From NCBI RefSeq assembly GCF_037024155.1, contig NZ_JAYKTS010000006.1:116973-180972 (forward strand): a stretch of 64,000 nucleotides of DNA, in the 5' to 3' direction. The stretch comes from Bacillus sp. 2205SS5-2 (GTDB lineage: Bacteria > Bacillota > Bacilli > Bacillales > Bacillaceae_K). Positions 1 through 9,620 of the stretch are shown one piece after another. Under the pieces are notes generated by a model. That model was not told the DNA's origin. It saw only the letters and a program-made list of their open reading frames with translations, and did not search any database. Both the position numbers and the translations under genes were made by a program. The first letter of the stretch is position 1. Every line of letters begins with the position of its first letter.

Positions 1-551
1 AATCAATGATCATCGGGGCGCTTTCTGGATTGCTATTATTGTATGTGAGTGGTGCTGTTCCTTGGAGAAAAGCAGACGATTTGTTGACTGAAGGCATGAA
101 AATGATGGCGTTCATCGGCTTCGTGATGATTGCAGCAAATGGATTTGCAGCCGTGATTAAAGCAACAGGTGATGTAGAATCTTTAGTAGAAAACACAGCC
201 TTCCTCATCGGTGATAACAAGACTGTTGCGGCCTTGTTAATGCTAATAGTTGGACTGGTTATTACCATGGGGATCGGATCTTCGTTTGCAACTATTCCTA
301 TTATTGCGACGATCTTTGTACCATTAGCGATTCAGCTAGGCTTTAGCCCGCTCGCTACAATTGTCATTATCGGGACAGCAGGAGCACTGGGGGATGCAGG
401 TTCCCCGGCATCAGATAGTACCCTTGGGCCGACAGCGGGCTTGAATGCCGATAACCAACATAATCACATTTGGGACACCTGTGTACCAACTTTTCTCCAC
501 TTTAACCTTCCGCTCATTTTATTTGGGTGGGTGGGCGCAATTTTGCTGTAA
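1..551 (+). CDS. Na+/H+ antiporter-family permease (YuiF-like), C-terminal part
   Basis: This is the C-terminal ~181 residues of a polytopic membrane transporter; the frame is open to the left edge, so the start lies outside the window. Hydrophobic segments alternate with short loops. The stretch with [13 protein letters not shown], then [14 protein letters not shown] and [14 protein letters not shown], is typical of the Na+/H+ antiporter family that includes B. subtilis YuiF. The family is thought to exchange Na+ or amino acids for protons across the cytoplasmic membrane; the substrate cannot be read from the sequence. Transport role is likely, exact assignment less so. Confidence 0.75.
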   Translation, partial: SMIIGALSGLLLLYVSGAVPWRKADDLLTEGMKMMAFIGFVMIAANGFAAVIKATGDVESLVENTAFLIGDNKTVAALLMLIVGLVITMGIGSSFATIPIIATIFVPLAIQLGFSPLATIVIIGTAGALGDAGSPASDSTLGPTAGLNADNQHNHIWDTCVPTFLHFNLPLILFGWVGAILL

Positions 552-718
552 GTTGACAAACTGAAAAGACAGTCAAATCGAGCCCGGTTTTCGGAAAAAT
601 TGATATATTAATATTCTATAATTATAGGAAAAAATCGTGGGTATCCGCATCTGCCCATGCTTTTCTTTTTCTTTTGCATACATAAGTAATGAGCCCGAAA
701 ATAGAAGGAGGTAACAGT

Positions 719-937
719 ATGAATGAACGTCGACCATATGGTGGATTTGGAAGAAGACCTTATGGATTTGGTGGAGGCCGATATTTCTTTGGAGGACCAT
801 TTATTGGAGGATTAGCAGGTGGCCTAGTAGGATCCGCTCTTTTTAGGCCAAGACCATACCCGTACTATGGAGGGTATGGAGGATATGGATATCCACCTTA
901 TTACGGTGGGGGTTACTACCCGTATCCTTATTATTAA
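719..937 (+). CDS. Gly/Tyr/Pro-rich small protein
   Basis: A 72-residue protein starting at ATG 719, which is preceded by GAAGGAGG at ideal spacing; an upstream in-frame ATG at 689 lacks a ribosome site. Composition is extreme: RRPYG repeats, then FGGGRYFFGGPFIGGLAGGLVGS, then tyrosine- and proline-rich YPYYGGYGGYGYPPYYGGG. The short GGPFIGGLAGGLVG segment is the only hydrophobic part. Such composition is common in Bacillus spore-coat and surface proteins, but no family is recognised and a coat role is only a guess. Confidence 0.7.
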   Translation: MNERRPYGGFGRRPYGFGGGRYFFGGPFIGGLAGGLVGSALFRPRPYPYYGGYGGYGYPPYYGGGYYPYPYY

Positions 938-1080
938 AGATTTCGGTACCCTTGTTGCAATAAAATGTAATAGATTGCGGATTCCTTAAGTTCGAAAAAT
1001 ATTTTGACTTAGAGAATACAAAAAGCTCTAAAATTAATCTTTAAAGCTGTACTACACTGCTGTAAAAGAATCTTTATAAA
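938..1080. other. AT-rich gap without a gene
   Basis: Between the Gly/Tyr-rich gene and the first MITE-like element I see no ribosome site with a following frame and no clear terminator. Confidence 0.4.
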
Positions 1081-1242
1081 TGGCTCTATTCGTATACATT
1101 TTGGCTAAATCACCTGATTTTTGATTAAATCGCCCATTTCATTGTTATTTCCATCAAAAATAGACGAAATGATGCCCGAAACATAGCTATATCACCGTTT
1201 ATAGACTGGTGCGAAAAGCAACAAACTTTGCGGAAACAGCCT
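1081..1242 (-). repeat. MITE-like element, family A (reverse copy)
   Basis: About 162 bp. Read on the minus strand it starts AGGCTGTTTCCGCAAAG and ends CGAATAGAGCC, with the family A core (ATAGCTATGTTTCGGGCATC, GATGGAAATAACAATGAAATGG). The two ends are imperfect inverted repeats. No frame of its own. Recognised by comparison with about ten other copies in this window. Confidence 0.75.
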
Positions 1243-1324
1243 TAAAAAAATATTGTGCCCTTTTCCATAGTGGAGAAGGGCTGTTTTATTGAGAAAAGAA
1301 GCTTGGGTTTTTAAAGTGGTTTTG

Positions 1325-1706
1325 GTGTTTAGCTCCAGGCGCCACCGGCTCGAGGTCATAAGCCAAGCCCTGTCATGAGGCAAAGAGCACGCCTCAGGCC
1401 AGTTCTTGTCTTATGCAGGTCGCCGGTGAGCGGGCGCCTTGCGCATATCTGTGTGTTTAGCTCCAGGCGCCACCGGCTCGAGGTCATAAGCCAAGCCCTG
1501 TCATGAGGCAAAGAGCGCGCCTCAGGCCAGTTCTTTTCTTATGCAGGTCGCCGGTGAGCGGGCGCCTTGCGCATATCTGTGTGTTTAACTCCAGGCGCCA
1601 CCGGCTCGAGGTCATAAGCCAAGCCCTGTCATGAGGCAAAGAGCGCGCCTCAGGCCAGTTCTTTTCTTATGCAGGTCGCCGGTGAGCGGGCGCTTTGCGC
1701 ATATCT
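1325..1706. repeat. Tandem array, three 128-bp GC-rich units
   Basis: Three nearly identical direct repeats begin with AGCTCCAGGCGCCACCGG at 1331, 1459 and 1587 (third unit AACTCC), so the period is exactly 128 bp. Each unit carries GGCGCCACCGGC near one end and GCCGGTGAGCGGGCGCC near the other, which can pair into a long hairpin. Much richer in GC than its surroundings. Single related copies lie at about 30748, 36297 and 47898. The third unit ends on the stop codon of the VOC gene. Confidence 0.85.
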
Positions 1707-2095
1707 TATGTAGATATTTGCCAAGTTACGCCAAAGGGATCTTGAAGTCGGCCAAACATACTTCCCCAGAACATTTTTTCAAAGGGGATAAGGACTTTCC
1801 CTCTGGAGGATAGTGCTTGAAATGCGAGGTGTGCTTCCTCTACGGTCGGAAACACTAACGTCAATTCCATTGAATTTCCTATTTTCACCTCTTCTGTTAT
1901 GGAATCAGCTATGAAAAATTTTTGACCAGCGGCTTGAAGGACTAAGTGCATGATTTTCTCTTTGATATCCTCTTTTGCTTGTGGAGCATCGGCAAAGGTT
2001 TGAACACTAATAACCTTTCCTTTAAGTGCTTCCGCATAATAATTAGCCTGTTTCCTGGCATCATTTGAAAAAAGGTAGGGATATAGTTCTGCCAC
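1706..2095 (-). CDS. VOC (glyoxalase/PhnB-like) family protein
   Basis: 129 residues from a GTG start at 2095, chosen because AAAGGAGG sits just upstream; a longer in-frame extension to 2173 has no ribosome site. The layout fits the PhnB-like branch of the vicinal oxygen chelate fold: N-terminal LYPYLFSNDARKQANYYAEAL, a central FFIADS strand, and C-terminal MFGRLQDPFGVTWQIST (the usual D-P-x-G-x-x-W ending). Many members bind a metal, but the first metal-binding histidine usual in enzymes is not seen, so function is unknown. The stop codon touches the 128-bp repeat array. Confidence 0.75.
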   Translation of the reverse strand: MAELYPYLFSNDARKQANYYAEALKGKVISVQTFADAPQAKEDIKEKIMHLVLQAAGQKFFIADSITEEVKIGNSMELTLVFPTVEEAHLAFQALSSRGKVLIPFEKMFWGSMFGRLQDPFGVTWQIST

Positions 2096-2163
2096 GAGAA
2101 GGTCCTCCTTTTTGATTTTAGTCTGTCCGCAATTCGTCACAGCATCCCAAAAAAAGCTCGTCG

Positions 2164-2544
2164 TTATCGCCAACGAAGAGCAAGATTAACTTTGCAACAG
2201 TCTACATTTTCGTAATCCTTCAAAAATACAATGGATAAACCATCAGGGTTATAACTAATCTTTGGTTGAGATTGCATGCCGATTGAAAGAACGAGGGAAT
2301 TGACGGCATTTGAATCTGATTTTTGAGCGGCATCCATTAATTTATTTGAAAAGCTTTTTGAAACAATAATATTTTTCATTAATAGACGTGCATCTTCTAT
2401 TAATGGTAATGACATCTCAGCCGATTTTTTAAATAGCTTCGTAGAAACGGGGGTGAAATCACGAGGGTAAAAGGGATAAACAGACTGGAATCTGGGGGGG
2501 AGGCTACGTTGAGTGGAAGGATAAAAGGGATGATAACGATACAT
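2164..2544 (-). CDS. yuzC: YuzC-like protein
   Basis: 126 residues, ATG 2544 after GAGGTGA. The N-terminus is rich in Tyr/Pro/Phe (MYRYHPFYPST, SVYPFYPRDF); the rest is a soluble helical region and ends LALRWR. In B. subtilis yuzC, a small protein of unknown function with a similar N-terminus, lies beside yuxO near the mrp operon, and this gene has the same neighbours. The name rests on position, size and composition and not on a residue alignment. It might be spore-associated; this is inference. Confidence 0.55.
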   Translation of the reverse strand: MYRYHPFYPSTQRSLPPRFQSVYPFYPRDFTPVSTKLFKKSAEMSLPLIEDARLLMKNIIVSKSFSNKLMDAAQKSDSNAVNSLVLSIGMQSQPKISYNPDGLSIVFLKDYENVDCCKVNLALRWR

Positions 2545-2742
2545 AAAACAGTCACCTCGGATTGTTATTTAGGTCGACCCTATAATACAAAATATGTATG
2601 ATGCTAGGGCGGTATGTCAATTCAGATTTTCCAAAATAAAAGTGTTCTTTCTTTTCTAAAATGAATGGATATTCATTGACGAATCTACCAATAAAAGGGT
2701 AAAACTAATATGTACATAAAAAAGTCAAATGGAGGGGAAAAA

Positions 2743-3126
2743 ATGAATTTAGAAAACACATTAATCTCGGGACTTGGAATAGAATTACTGAGTGTTGAGA
2801 AAGGGAAGATTATTGCGACGATGCCAGTAGATGAGCGAACTCGTCAGCCATTAGGTTACTTACATGGAGGGGCATCTGTTGCTCTTGCTGAAACGGTCGC
2901 AAGCTTAGGGGCTATTCAATTAATTGATCAAGAAAAAGAAATTTGCTTTGGACTGGAAATAAACGCAAATCATATTAAAGCAAAACGAGAGGGAATCGTG
3001 ACGGCAACTGGAACTATTGTTCATCAAGGAAAAACAACTATGGTATGGGACATTCAAATTCGTGATGAACAAGAACAACTTATCTGTACATCAAGATGCA
3101 CGATGGCGGTTGTTCCAAAACGGTAA
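2743..3126 (+). CDS. menI: Hotdog thioesterase, MenI/YuxO family
   Basis: 127 residues, start ATG 2743 after GGAGGGG; the upstream ATG at 2710 has no ribosome site. The PaaI-type hotdog signature is clear: MPVDERTRQPLGYLHGGASVALAETVAS (catalytic Glu in the ALAE helix) followed by GLEINANHIKAKREG. It closely matches B. subtilis YuxO/MenI in sequence and length. The family hydrolyses 1,4-dihydroxy-2-naphthoyl-CoA in menaquinone synthesis. It is convergent with mrpG, whereas I recall yuxO lying downstream of mrpG on the same strand in B. subtilis. Confidence 0.88.
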   Translation: MNLENTLISGLGIELLSVEKGKIIATMPVDERTRQPLGYLHGGASVALAETVASLGAIQLIDQEKEICFGLEINANHIKAKREGIVTATGTIVHQGKTTMVWDIQIRDEQEQLICTSRCTMAVVPKR

Positions 3127-3334
3127 GGTTTTCTTTCGGAATCTGATGGTAATTTCATGACCATGAGTAAATAGGATTTTCCAACATCTATGATGAATAT
3201 ACTGAGCAGAACTAAGGGGAAATAATTGCACTTAGCAAGGGGCTATTTAATACAGTGCCAGAAAAGGCGAGTCATTCCTATTGTAATCTCACAGGAGGAA
3301 TAACCAGTCGACCTTTCATGAACTTGTTTCAAAA

Positions 3335-3480
3335 GGGCTGTTTTTGCAAAAATTGTGGCTTTTCGAAGTAGTCCTCAATTTGTGATGAAGAATGACTTTG
3401 GGCATCATTTCGCTTATTTTTAACTCGAAATGAGGAAAAAAAAGTGTGTTTCCATCTGTTTTTATAGGCTAAAAGAATTT
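3335..3480 (+). repeat. MITE-like element, family B (3' end degraded)
   Basis: Begins GGCTGTTTTTGCAAAAATTGTGGC and carries the family B core: GTCCTCA, GATGAAGAATGACTTTGGGC, CGAAATGAGG, GTGTGTTTCCATC. The right end is lost near 3480. Compare 16679-16842 and 60338-60502. Confidence 0.7.
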
Positions 3481-3585
3481 TCGAAAAATAAACTATACTT
3501 GAAAGAGCATGCATGCTTCTAGATGAATCATATTGATAACTAGAAAAAATATCGCCTAGAATTGATCTATGTTGTCATTATAATT

Positions 3586-3626
3586 AACAGAAAACGGCTC
3601 ACTAGGTGTGAGCCGTTTTCTGTTTT
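3586..3626. terminator. Terminator between menI and mrpG
   Basis: A 16-bp perfect stem (left AACAGAAAACGGCTCA 3586-3601, right arm 3609-3624) is followed by a T-run on the plus strand. It lies between converging genes and may stop transcription from both sides. Confidence 0.85.
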
Positions 3627-3782
3627 TAAAACTAGTATTAACTGACTCCAATAAATCCTCTTCAAGTCTTACTGTTTTGAATTGGTCTAGACTATGTTCG
3701 AGAATAATGAGTCAATAAAGCTCTATATAGTTCAGCGAATCATTCGCTGAAAAATGAATTATTCTCAGCTGATAGTCCCACT

Positions 3783-4151
3783 TTATAAGCTATCTTTTTC
3801 TTGTTGTTTTTTTAATTGTAAATCATCCCGAACACTTTTCTCCCATAACGGCACTCCTGAATTATAAGCTGCTCGGGATATTAAGTGTCCCGACACAGGC
3901 GCGGTTATGAAAATAAATCCAATACCGAGGATTACTCTCGAATTGAAATGTCCTTCGGTTACATAAAAGAACAAAAAGGTCCCCAGTAGAATACACATGA
4001 CACCAAGCGTAGCGCTTTTAGAGGCAGCATGGTTCCGCGTATAGACATCCGGTAAACGAATTAGTCCAAAAGCCGTGACAAGTGTTAAAAAGGCACCAAC
4101 AATCAAAAAGAATCCAATGAAAATGCTAATGATGGTCTCGATCACGTTCAA
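3783..4151 (-). CDS. mrpG: Na+/H+ antiporter subunit MrpG
   Basis: 122 residues, last gene of the mrp operon; its start overlaps the end of mrpF by 26 bp. Three membrane helices (about residues 6-28, 38-60, 65-90) with LIRLPDVYTRNHAASKSATLG, characteristic of the PhaG/MnhG/MrpG family, then a charged tail rich in Lys/Gln. It is a structural subunit of the Mrp complex in the cytoplasmic membrane. Confidence 0.93.
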   Translation of the reverse strand: MNVIETIISIFIGFFLIVGAFLTLVTAFGLIRLPDVYTRNHAASKSATLGVMCILLGTFLFFYVTEGHFNSRVILGIGFIFITAPVSGHLISRAAYNSGVPLWEKSVRDDLQLKKQQEKDSL

Positions 4152-4413
4152 TAATCGCCCCTTTCTCTAAAAATTTAGAAAAGGCAACTGTCCCAATAAA
4201 GGCAAGAATTCCAAGCAAAAGAATCACTTCTAAGAACGCATGCGTATGAAGGAGCATCGAAATCAAGGCAACGAGCGCCACCAAATTGATTCCAATTGCA
4301 TCAAGTGCGACGACTCTATCTGGAATGGAGGGGCCCTTAATCACTCGATAGATTAGTCCTAGCATCGAAAGAGATACCGCGAGTAAAGAGATTTGAATTA
4401 TTACTTCAAGCAT
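4126..4413 (-). CDS. mrpF: Na+/H+ antiporter subunit MrpF
   Basis: 95 residues with three membrane helices and the family motif KGPSIPDRVVALDAIGIN. The start codon overlaps the mrpE stop by one base. In alkaliphilic Bacillus, MrpF is required for assembly of the antiporter; it has also been linked to cholate/Na+ efflux in B. subtilis. Confidence 0.93.
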   Translation of the reverse strand: MLEVIIQISLLAVSLSMLGLIYRVIKGPSIPDRVVALDAIGINLVALVALISMLLHTHAFLEVILLLGILAFIGTVAFSKFLEKGAIIERDRDHH

Positions 4414-4889
4414 TACCGAGTCACCTCCATGATCGCTTTTTCAAACGTATTTCGTATGCTATTAATTGCTTCATCGACATCGTCGACATCGATTGCGTGC
4501 ACGTATAAGATTTTATTATCGGCTGAAATATCCATGACAAGGGTCCCTGGTGTCAGCGTAATTAAGTTAGCAAGAATCGTAATTTCCCAATCACTCGTTA
4601 ACTTTGTTGGGAATGCGAAAATGCCAGGCTTAATATTTAACTTCGGTCTTAAAATCGTTTTTAAAACCGAAATGTTGGATAGTATTAATTCTCTTAAAAA
4701 GATGAAGAAAAGCTGTAAAACAGCAATAAAACGAATCAAGTAAAACCGAGAATTGAAAAAGCGACGGAATGCAGCAATAACGATGAGCCCTATTAAATAC
4801 CCTATGATAAATTTTTGTGCCGTAAATGACACGGTTAGGAACATCCATAAAAATGCGAGTACAAAGTTTAATAAAATTTGAAAGGCCAT
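4413..4889 (-). CDS. mrpE: Na+/H+ antiporter subunit MrpE
   Basis: 158 residues, the same length as B. subtilis MrpE. Two to three N-terminal membrane helices are followed by a cytoplasmic domain with the typical LANLITLTPGTLVMDIS segment. Follows mrpD after 6 bp and shares its last base with mrpF, so translational coupling is likely. Confidence 0.93.
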   Translation of the reverse strand: MAFQILLNFVLAFLWMFLTVSFTAQKFIIGYLIGLIVIAAFRRFFNSRFYLIRFIAVLQLFFIFLRELILSNISVLKTILRPKLNIKPGIFAFPTKLTSDWEITILANLITLTPGTLVMDISADNKILYVHAIDVDDVDEAINSIRNTFEKAIMEVTR

Positions 4890-4895
4890 ACAACA

Positions 4896-6386
4896 CTACT
4901 CCTTTAAGACGGCTTGTATATAGATTTTAGGGTCTATTAATACATCCGTGGCTTGAATCATTAGTGGACGAAGGAAGTCTGCACTTAATCCGTACAAAAC
5001 GGCGAGTAGCACGAGAACGGCTCCTGGAGCCCATAAGTAAGGAATATTGGTCTCTTTTTTCACTTCATATTCTTTCGGCTCACCCCAAAAACCGTTGATG
5101 AAAATCTTCATCACAGAATAGAGAACAAATAAGCTAGAAAGCAGAACCACTCCCGCTGCTACATAATGTTCTGCCTCCATAGCTCCGCGGATGATTAAAA
5201 GTTTCCCAACAAATCCACTAAAAGGTGGAATGCCTGCTAAACATAAGGTAGCTACAAAAAACGACCAGGCTAGTAGAGGATATTGTTTAATCATACCGCC
5301 CATTTGGCGTAAATTACTCGTCCCGCTAATGGTTACCATCACACCAATGAGTAAAAATAAAGCTGCTTTTACTAACATGTCATGAAGTAGGTAATAGACA
5401 GAGCCTTGAAGCGATGTTTCGGTATTCACGGCAATTCCTAATACAATGACCCCTACAGCAATAATGACATTATAGATAATGATTTTCTTGACATCCCAAT
5501 AAGCAATGGCACCAATAATACCCGCAATAATGGTTGCGATAGCGAGCCATAGTAACAAAGTGTGCGTGAAGTTCGTATCGATATGAAAGAAGAGCGTAAA
5601 CGTTCGTAGGATAGAATAAACGCCCACCTTCGTTAACAATGCCCCAAACAGCGCGAGAACCGGTATGGGAGGGGCAAAATAAGAACCCGGAAGCCAAAAG
5701 TAAAGAGGAAAAATAGCTCCCTTTAAGCCAAATACGATTAGAAACAACATCGCAATAACGGTAATGATTCCAGGTTGATTCAATTCGGTAATTCGTTGAG
5801 ATATATGGGCCATATTGAGTGTACCGACAACGGAATAGAGGTACGCGACTGCTACAACAAACAAAGCAGAAGATATGACATTCACTAAAATGTATTTAAT
5901 GGATTCTCGAAGCTGAATTTGTGTACCTCCCAAAACGAGCAACACATAGGAAGACATTAGCATCACTTCAAAAAAGACGAATAAATTGAAGATATCACCG
6001 GTTGTAAACGCACCATTAATTCCTACTAGTAGGAATTGGATAATTGGATAATAGTAGAATTTTTCACGAGATTCACCAATCGATTTGAAGGAATAAACCA
6101 GAACTAAGAATGTGATGATACTCGTCGTTAACACGAGTAAGGCTGATAAAGGGTCAGACACAAGGGTAATTCCAAAAGGTGCCTCCCAACTTCCAACGTT
6201 CACGGTTTGAATCCCTTCATTATATACAGTATTTAATAAAATAACGGCGGTAAAAACAGATCCGCCAGTTGAAAAAAGAGAAATCCATTTCTGCGCGCCA
6301 ATCCACTTTCCAAGAAACATAAGCAAGATTGCTGTTAAAAGAGGGATGAGGATTGGGAGTATTAATAAGTTAGTCATTTCCTTCAT
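4896..6386 (-). CDS. mrpD: Na+/H+ antiporter subunit MrpD
   Basis: 496 residues, about 14 membrane helices, homologous to the NuoM/NuoN proton-pumping subunits of complex [18 protein letters not shown] carries the conserved glutamate of the first helix pair, and [17 protein letters not shown] and [13 protein letters not shown] carry the central lysines and histidine of the proton path. Overlaps mrpC by 17 bp. MrpD is one of two subunits thought to carry ions through the antiporter. Confidence 0.95.
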   Translation of the reverse strand: MKEMTNLLILPILIPLLTAILLMFLGKWIGAQKWISLFSTGGSVFTAVILLNTVYNEGIQTVNVGSWEAPFGITLVSDPLSALLVLTTSIITFLVLVYSFKSIGESREKFYYYPIIQFLLVGINGAFTTGDIFNLFVFFEVMLMSSYVLLVLGGTQIQLRESIKYILVNVISSALFVVAVAYLYSVVGTLNMAHISQRITELNQPGIITVIAMLFLIVFGLKGAIFPLYFWLPGSYFAPPIPVLALFGALLTKVGVYSILRTFTLFFHIDTNFTHTLLLWLAIATIIAGIIGAIAYWDVKKIIIYNVIIAVGVIVLGIAVNTETSLQGSVYYLLHDMLVKAALFLLIGVMVTISGTSNLRQMGGMIKQYPLLAWSFFVATLCLAGIPPFSGFVGKLLIIRGAMEAEHYVAAGVVLLSSLFVLYSVMKIFINGFWGEPKEYEVKKETNIPYLWAPGAVLVLLAVLYGLSADFLRPLMIQATDVLIDPKIYIQAVLKE

Positions 6387-6711
6387 TTCCTCTCATTTGA
6401 TCCATATTGTCTGTGCCGATCTCTTGGTAGGCACGGTAAGCAAGTACCAAGAAAAAGGATGTAACACCAAAACTGATAACGATTGCAGTTAAGATAAGTG
6501 CCTGTGGTAAAGGGTCAACATAGGAAGGTGCATGTTCTCCAAGAAGTGGAGCAGCTCCCTCTTTTAATCCCCCCATTGTTAAGATCAGTAGGTGAGCGCC
6601 ATGACTTAAAAGTCCTGTCCCAATAATAATCCGAAGTAGGCTTTTGGATAAAATTAAGTAGGTGGCGCTCATAAATAAAATTCCAATGACAATAGACATT
6701 AATATTTCCAT
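6370..6711 (-). CDS. mrpC: Na+/H+ antiporter subunit MrpC
   Basis: 113 residues, three membrane helices, NuoK homologue ([18 protein letters not shown] and [17 protein letters not shown]). Its ATG overlaps the mrpB stop by one base (TAATG), and its 3' end overlaps mrpD, as in other mrp operons. Confidence 0.95.
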   Translation of the reverse strand: MEILMSIVIGILFMSATYLILSKSLLRIIIGTGLLSHGAHLLILTMGGLKEGAAPLLGEHAPSYVDPLPQALILTAIVISFGVTSFFLVLAYRAYQEIGTDNMDQMRGNEGND

Positions 6712-7133
6712 TATTCACTCTCTCCAATCGTTTGAATAATCGTCATCGTAACCCCAATGACGACTAGGTACACGCCCGTATCAAAGATGACAGCGGTATG
6801 AAGGGATTGCTTACCTAGTAATGGAAGATGAAAATCATTAAATGCATGAGTTAAGAACGGTACATCGAACAATAGGGCTCCTGTTCCGGTTCCAACGGAG
6901 AGCAGTAATCCTATCGCCGTCATGATCTTATAGTCAATCGGTAAAATATACGCAACCGTTTTGATATCATAAGCAAGTAGCAACAAGACGAGCGCTCCAG
7001 ATGTCATCAATCCACCAATAAACCCTCCACCAGGATAATAATGACCCGCAAAGAAAAGTTGTATGGAAAATAAAATGATCATAAAGGCTGCGATCGTCGT
7101 GACGGTTTGAAGAATCACATCATTGGTTTTCAT
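6711..7133 (-). CDS. mrpB: Na+/H+ antiporter subunit MrpB
   Basis: 140 residues with four membrane helices and the MnhB/MrpB motif [20 protein letters not shown]. Starts inside the mrpA stop (ATGA overlap), so translation is coupled to mrpA. Confidence 0.95.
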   Translation of the reverse strand: MKTNDVILQTVTTIAAFMIILFSIQLFFAGHYYPGGGFIGGLMTSGALVLLLLAYDIKTVAYILPIDYKIMTAIGLLLSVGTGTGALLFDVPFLTHAFNDFHLPLLGKQSLHTAVIFDTGVYLVVIGVTMTIIQTIGESE

Positions 7134-9529
7134 CCTTCATTCCTCCTTGCTAATCGAAGTTTAATCATGGAGAAAATACCCAATGCAGCAATAGCTAAAA
7201 CACAAATTTCAAATAGGGTGTCAAAGCCACGGAAATCGACTAGGATGACATTGACTAAATTTTTTCCTCCTGCTTCTTTGTAGGCATTCTCGATATAGAA
7301 TTCAGATATAGAACTGAACATTTTTTGACTATGAGCTGAAATGGAAATCAAGGTGATTACGAGTCCAACCCCAATCGAAATCAATGCATTTCCTAGTTTA
7401 AAGCCTACATGCTCTTCATGACGTGAAAGTCGTGGGAGATGATAAAAGCATAGTAAGAAAAGAGCGACAGAAACCGTTTCGATGACGAGCTGTGTTAAAG
7501 CCAAATCAGGTGCTCGAAATAACACGTAAAATAGGGAAACGGTATACCCGACTGCTCCGAGCGAGATGATAGCAGTTAAACGTGATTTTGCTAATAAAAT
7601 CGTAAACGTCCCAAGTAATAAGAGTATGGCCAATACTAGTTCGTAGATCCCAACAGGAGCTAAATCATCCGTATTGAACGAAAAGGCATCTTTAGACCAT
7701 AAAGTAAATAAAAGCAGTCCGATGAAAAAGGTGAAAATATAGACTAGGTATGTTCGAATAAAACCGTTCATGACCTTTTTGGTTAGTTTATATGAACCTT
7801 TTTCTAACCCTGTTAGACCACTGTCATACATGTAATTTAATGAAAGCCTAGCTGGGAATTTATCGTATATGTTTATCCATTTAGAGAGCAACCAGAATAA
7901 TAAAGTTCCGCCGGCAATTACCCCGAGTGTCATATATAGCTCAATATTAGGGCCATGCCATGCTTTAATATGAACCTCTAACGGCTTTGGTGAGGTCAGT
8001 ACCCCTGGTAAAATCGACACAACTGCTGGCTTGATAATAGTGTGTGATAAAAGATTTGGAAAAATCCCGAAGATAATCACAAGCGAAGCCAAAACTAGAG
8101 GGGAAAGCAACATCCCAAAAGGAGCTTCATGTGGTGCTTTCTTAAGTTTTTCTGGCTGATATTTTCCAGTAAAAGTCTTAAATAAAAGCATCATACTATA
8201 CAAGAATGTGAAGACACTGGCAATCCAAGCAATCACCGGGAACAATAATCCCCATGTTTCTAAGTTAAATATATTCATTTCAGCAACTTTAACCATTCCA
8301 GTAAAGAACATCTCTTTGCTTAGAAAGCCATTAAAGGGTGGAAGCCCAGCCATGGAAAACGTTCCGATCAAGGCTATTGTAAACGTGATTGGCATCAAAC
8401 TCATAAGACCACCAAGTTTTCTTATATCTCGGGTTCCGGTTTCATGGTCCACGATGCCAACCACCATAAACAAGCTACCTTTAAAGGTTGCATGATTGAT
8501 TAAGTGGAAGACAGCGGCAACTGTTGCGACTAGATAATATTCTTTATAGTCATAATGCAACGCAGCAGATCCGACCCCTAAGAGAGACATAATTAACCCA
8601 AGCTGACTGATCGTTGAAAAGGCAAGAATCCCTTTTAAATCCGTTTGTTTAACAGCATTAAAAGCTCCCCAGAAAAGGGTTAATAGTCCAATACCTCCGA
8701 CAAGCCAAAACCACGTACTTGATTGCGCAAAGACAGGGCTTAAACGTGCAACAAGATAGATACCCGCCTTGACCATCGTCGCTGAGTGTAGATAGGCACT
8801 GACTGGAGTTGGTGCTTCCATTGCATCCGGAAGCCAAATGTGAAATGGGAACTGTGCCGATTTAGTAAAGGCTCCTAAAAGGACGAGAAGCATAGCTGGG
8901 ATAAAGAGTGGTTGACGATAAAGATCATCTGACATCGCCACTAGCTCTCTAATGCTAAATGTATCACCCATGATGGAGAGCAAAACAAAGCCACCTAGCA
9001 TCGCTAACCCACCAAATACCGTTATCAGCATTGATTTTTGTGCTCCGTAACGTGATCGTTCACGGTGATACCAATAACCAATTAACAAAAAGGAGGAAAT
9101 TGATGTGAATTCCCAGAACATATAGAGAACCATTAAGTTATCAGATAAAACAATACCGAGCATTGCTCCCATAAAGAGAAGCAGATAAACATAAAAGTTA
9201 TGTAGCGCTTCCTTTGCTTTTTCTAAGTAAAAAATGGAATACAGAACAACAAGCGAGCCGATTCCTGTAATTAATAACGCAAATAATAGTCCTAACCCAT
9301 CAACGTATGCCACAAAGTTTATTCCTAATGAAGGCATCCACTCTGCTGTACTCTTAACGACATCACCCGCTTCTGTAACGGGGATAAATCGTAAGAAATA
9401 ACTAAATAGTACAATGGGTAAAATAAGAACAAACCAACCTGTATGTATCTTCTTAAAAAGAAAATAAAAAGCTGGAACCAATAATGCCATCAAAAAGGGT
9501 GAGATGATGGCAAAATGAAGTATAGACAA
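7130..9529 (-). CDS. mrpA: Na+/H+ antiporter subunit MrpA
   Basis: 799 residues, first gene of the operon. The N-terminal ~500 residues are a NuoL-type channel subunit: MFWEFTSISSFLLIGYW with the conserved Glu, KSAQFPFHIWLPDAMEAPTPVSAYLHSATMVKAG with the key Lys/His residues. The C-terminal ~200 residues form the MbhD/MbhE-like extension (RAPDLALTQLVIETVSVALFLLC). The start codon is TTG at 9529, supported by AAAGGAGGG twelve bases upstream; there is no ATG in that position. With MrpB-G it forms the Na+(Li+,K+)/H+ antiporter used for alkali and salt resistance. Confidence 0.95.
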   Translation of the reverse strand: MSILHFAIISPFLMALLVPAFYFLFKKIHTGWFVLILPIVLFSYFLRFIPVTEAGDVVKSTAEWMPSLGINFVAYVDGLGLLFALLITGIGSLVVLYSIFYLEKAKEALHNFYVYLLLFMGAMLGIVLSDNLMVLYMFWEFTSISSFLLIGYWYHRERSRYGAQKSMLITVFGGLAMLGGFVLLSIMGDTFSIRELVAMSDDLYRQPLFIPAMLLVLLGAFTKSAQFPFHIWLPDAMEAPTPVSAYLHSATMVKAGIYLVARLSPVFAQSSTWFWLVGGIGLLTLFWGAFNAVKQTDLKGILAFSTISQLGLIMSLLGVGSAALHYDYKEYYLVATVAAVFHLINHATFKGSLFMVVGIVDHETGTRDIRKLGGLMSLMPITFTIALIGTFSMAGLPPFNGFLSKEMFFTGMVKVAEMNIFNLETWGLLFPVIAWIASVFTFLYSMMLLFKTFTGKYQPEKLKKAPHEAPFGMLLSPLVLASLVIIFGIFPNLLSHTIIKPAVVSILPGVLTSPKPLEVHIKAWHGPNIELYMTLGVIAGGTLLFWLLSKWINIYDKFPARLSLNYMYDSGLTGLEKGSYKLTKKVMNGFIRTYLVYIFTFFIGLLLFTLWSKDAFSFNTDDLAPVGIYELVLAILLLLGTFTILLAKSRLTAIISLGAVGYTVSLFYVLFRAPDLALTQLVIETVSVALFLLCFYHLPRLSRHEEHVGFKLGNALISIGVGLVITLISISAHSQKMFSSISEFYIENAYKEAGGKNLVNVILVDFRGFDTLFEICVLAIAALGIFSMIKLRLARRNEG

Positions 9530-9620
9530 TAAAGACCCTCCTTTAGGCGTAGAAAATTTGATGAATCACATAATATGTCTAGAGTTACTATCAGCTTTTC
9601 CTTATTTACACATTCAATTC
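9530..9620 (-). promoter_or_regulatory. mrp operon 5' region
   Basis: AT-rich stretch holding the ribosome site AAAGGAGGG (about 9538-9546) for the TTG start of mrpA. I could not fix a convincing -35/-10 pair. Confidence 0.35.

Noticed and set aside
1631..1813. Open frame across the 128-bp tandem repeat
   Set aside because: It lies mainly in the repeat and runs antisense into the VOC gene; no ribosome site.
5191..5385. Plus-strand frames inside the mrp operon (also at 4393 and 8208)
   Set aside because: Antisense shadows of mrpD, mrpE and mrpA; no ribosome sites.
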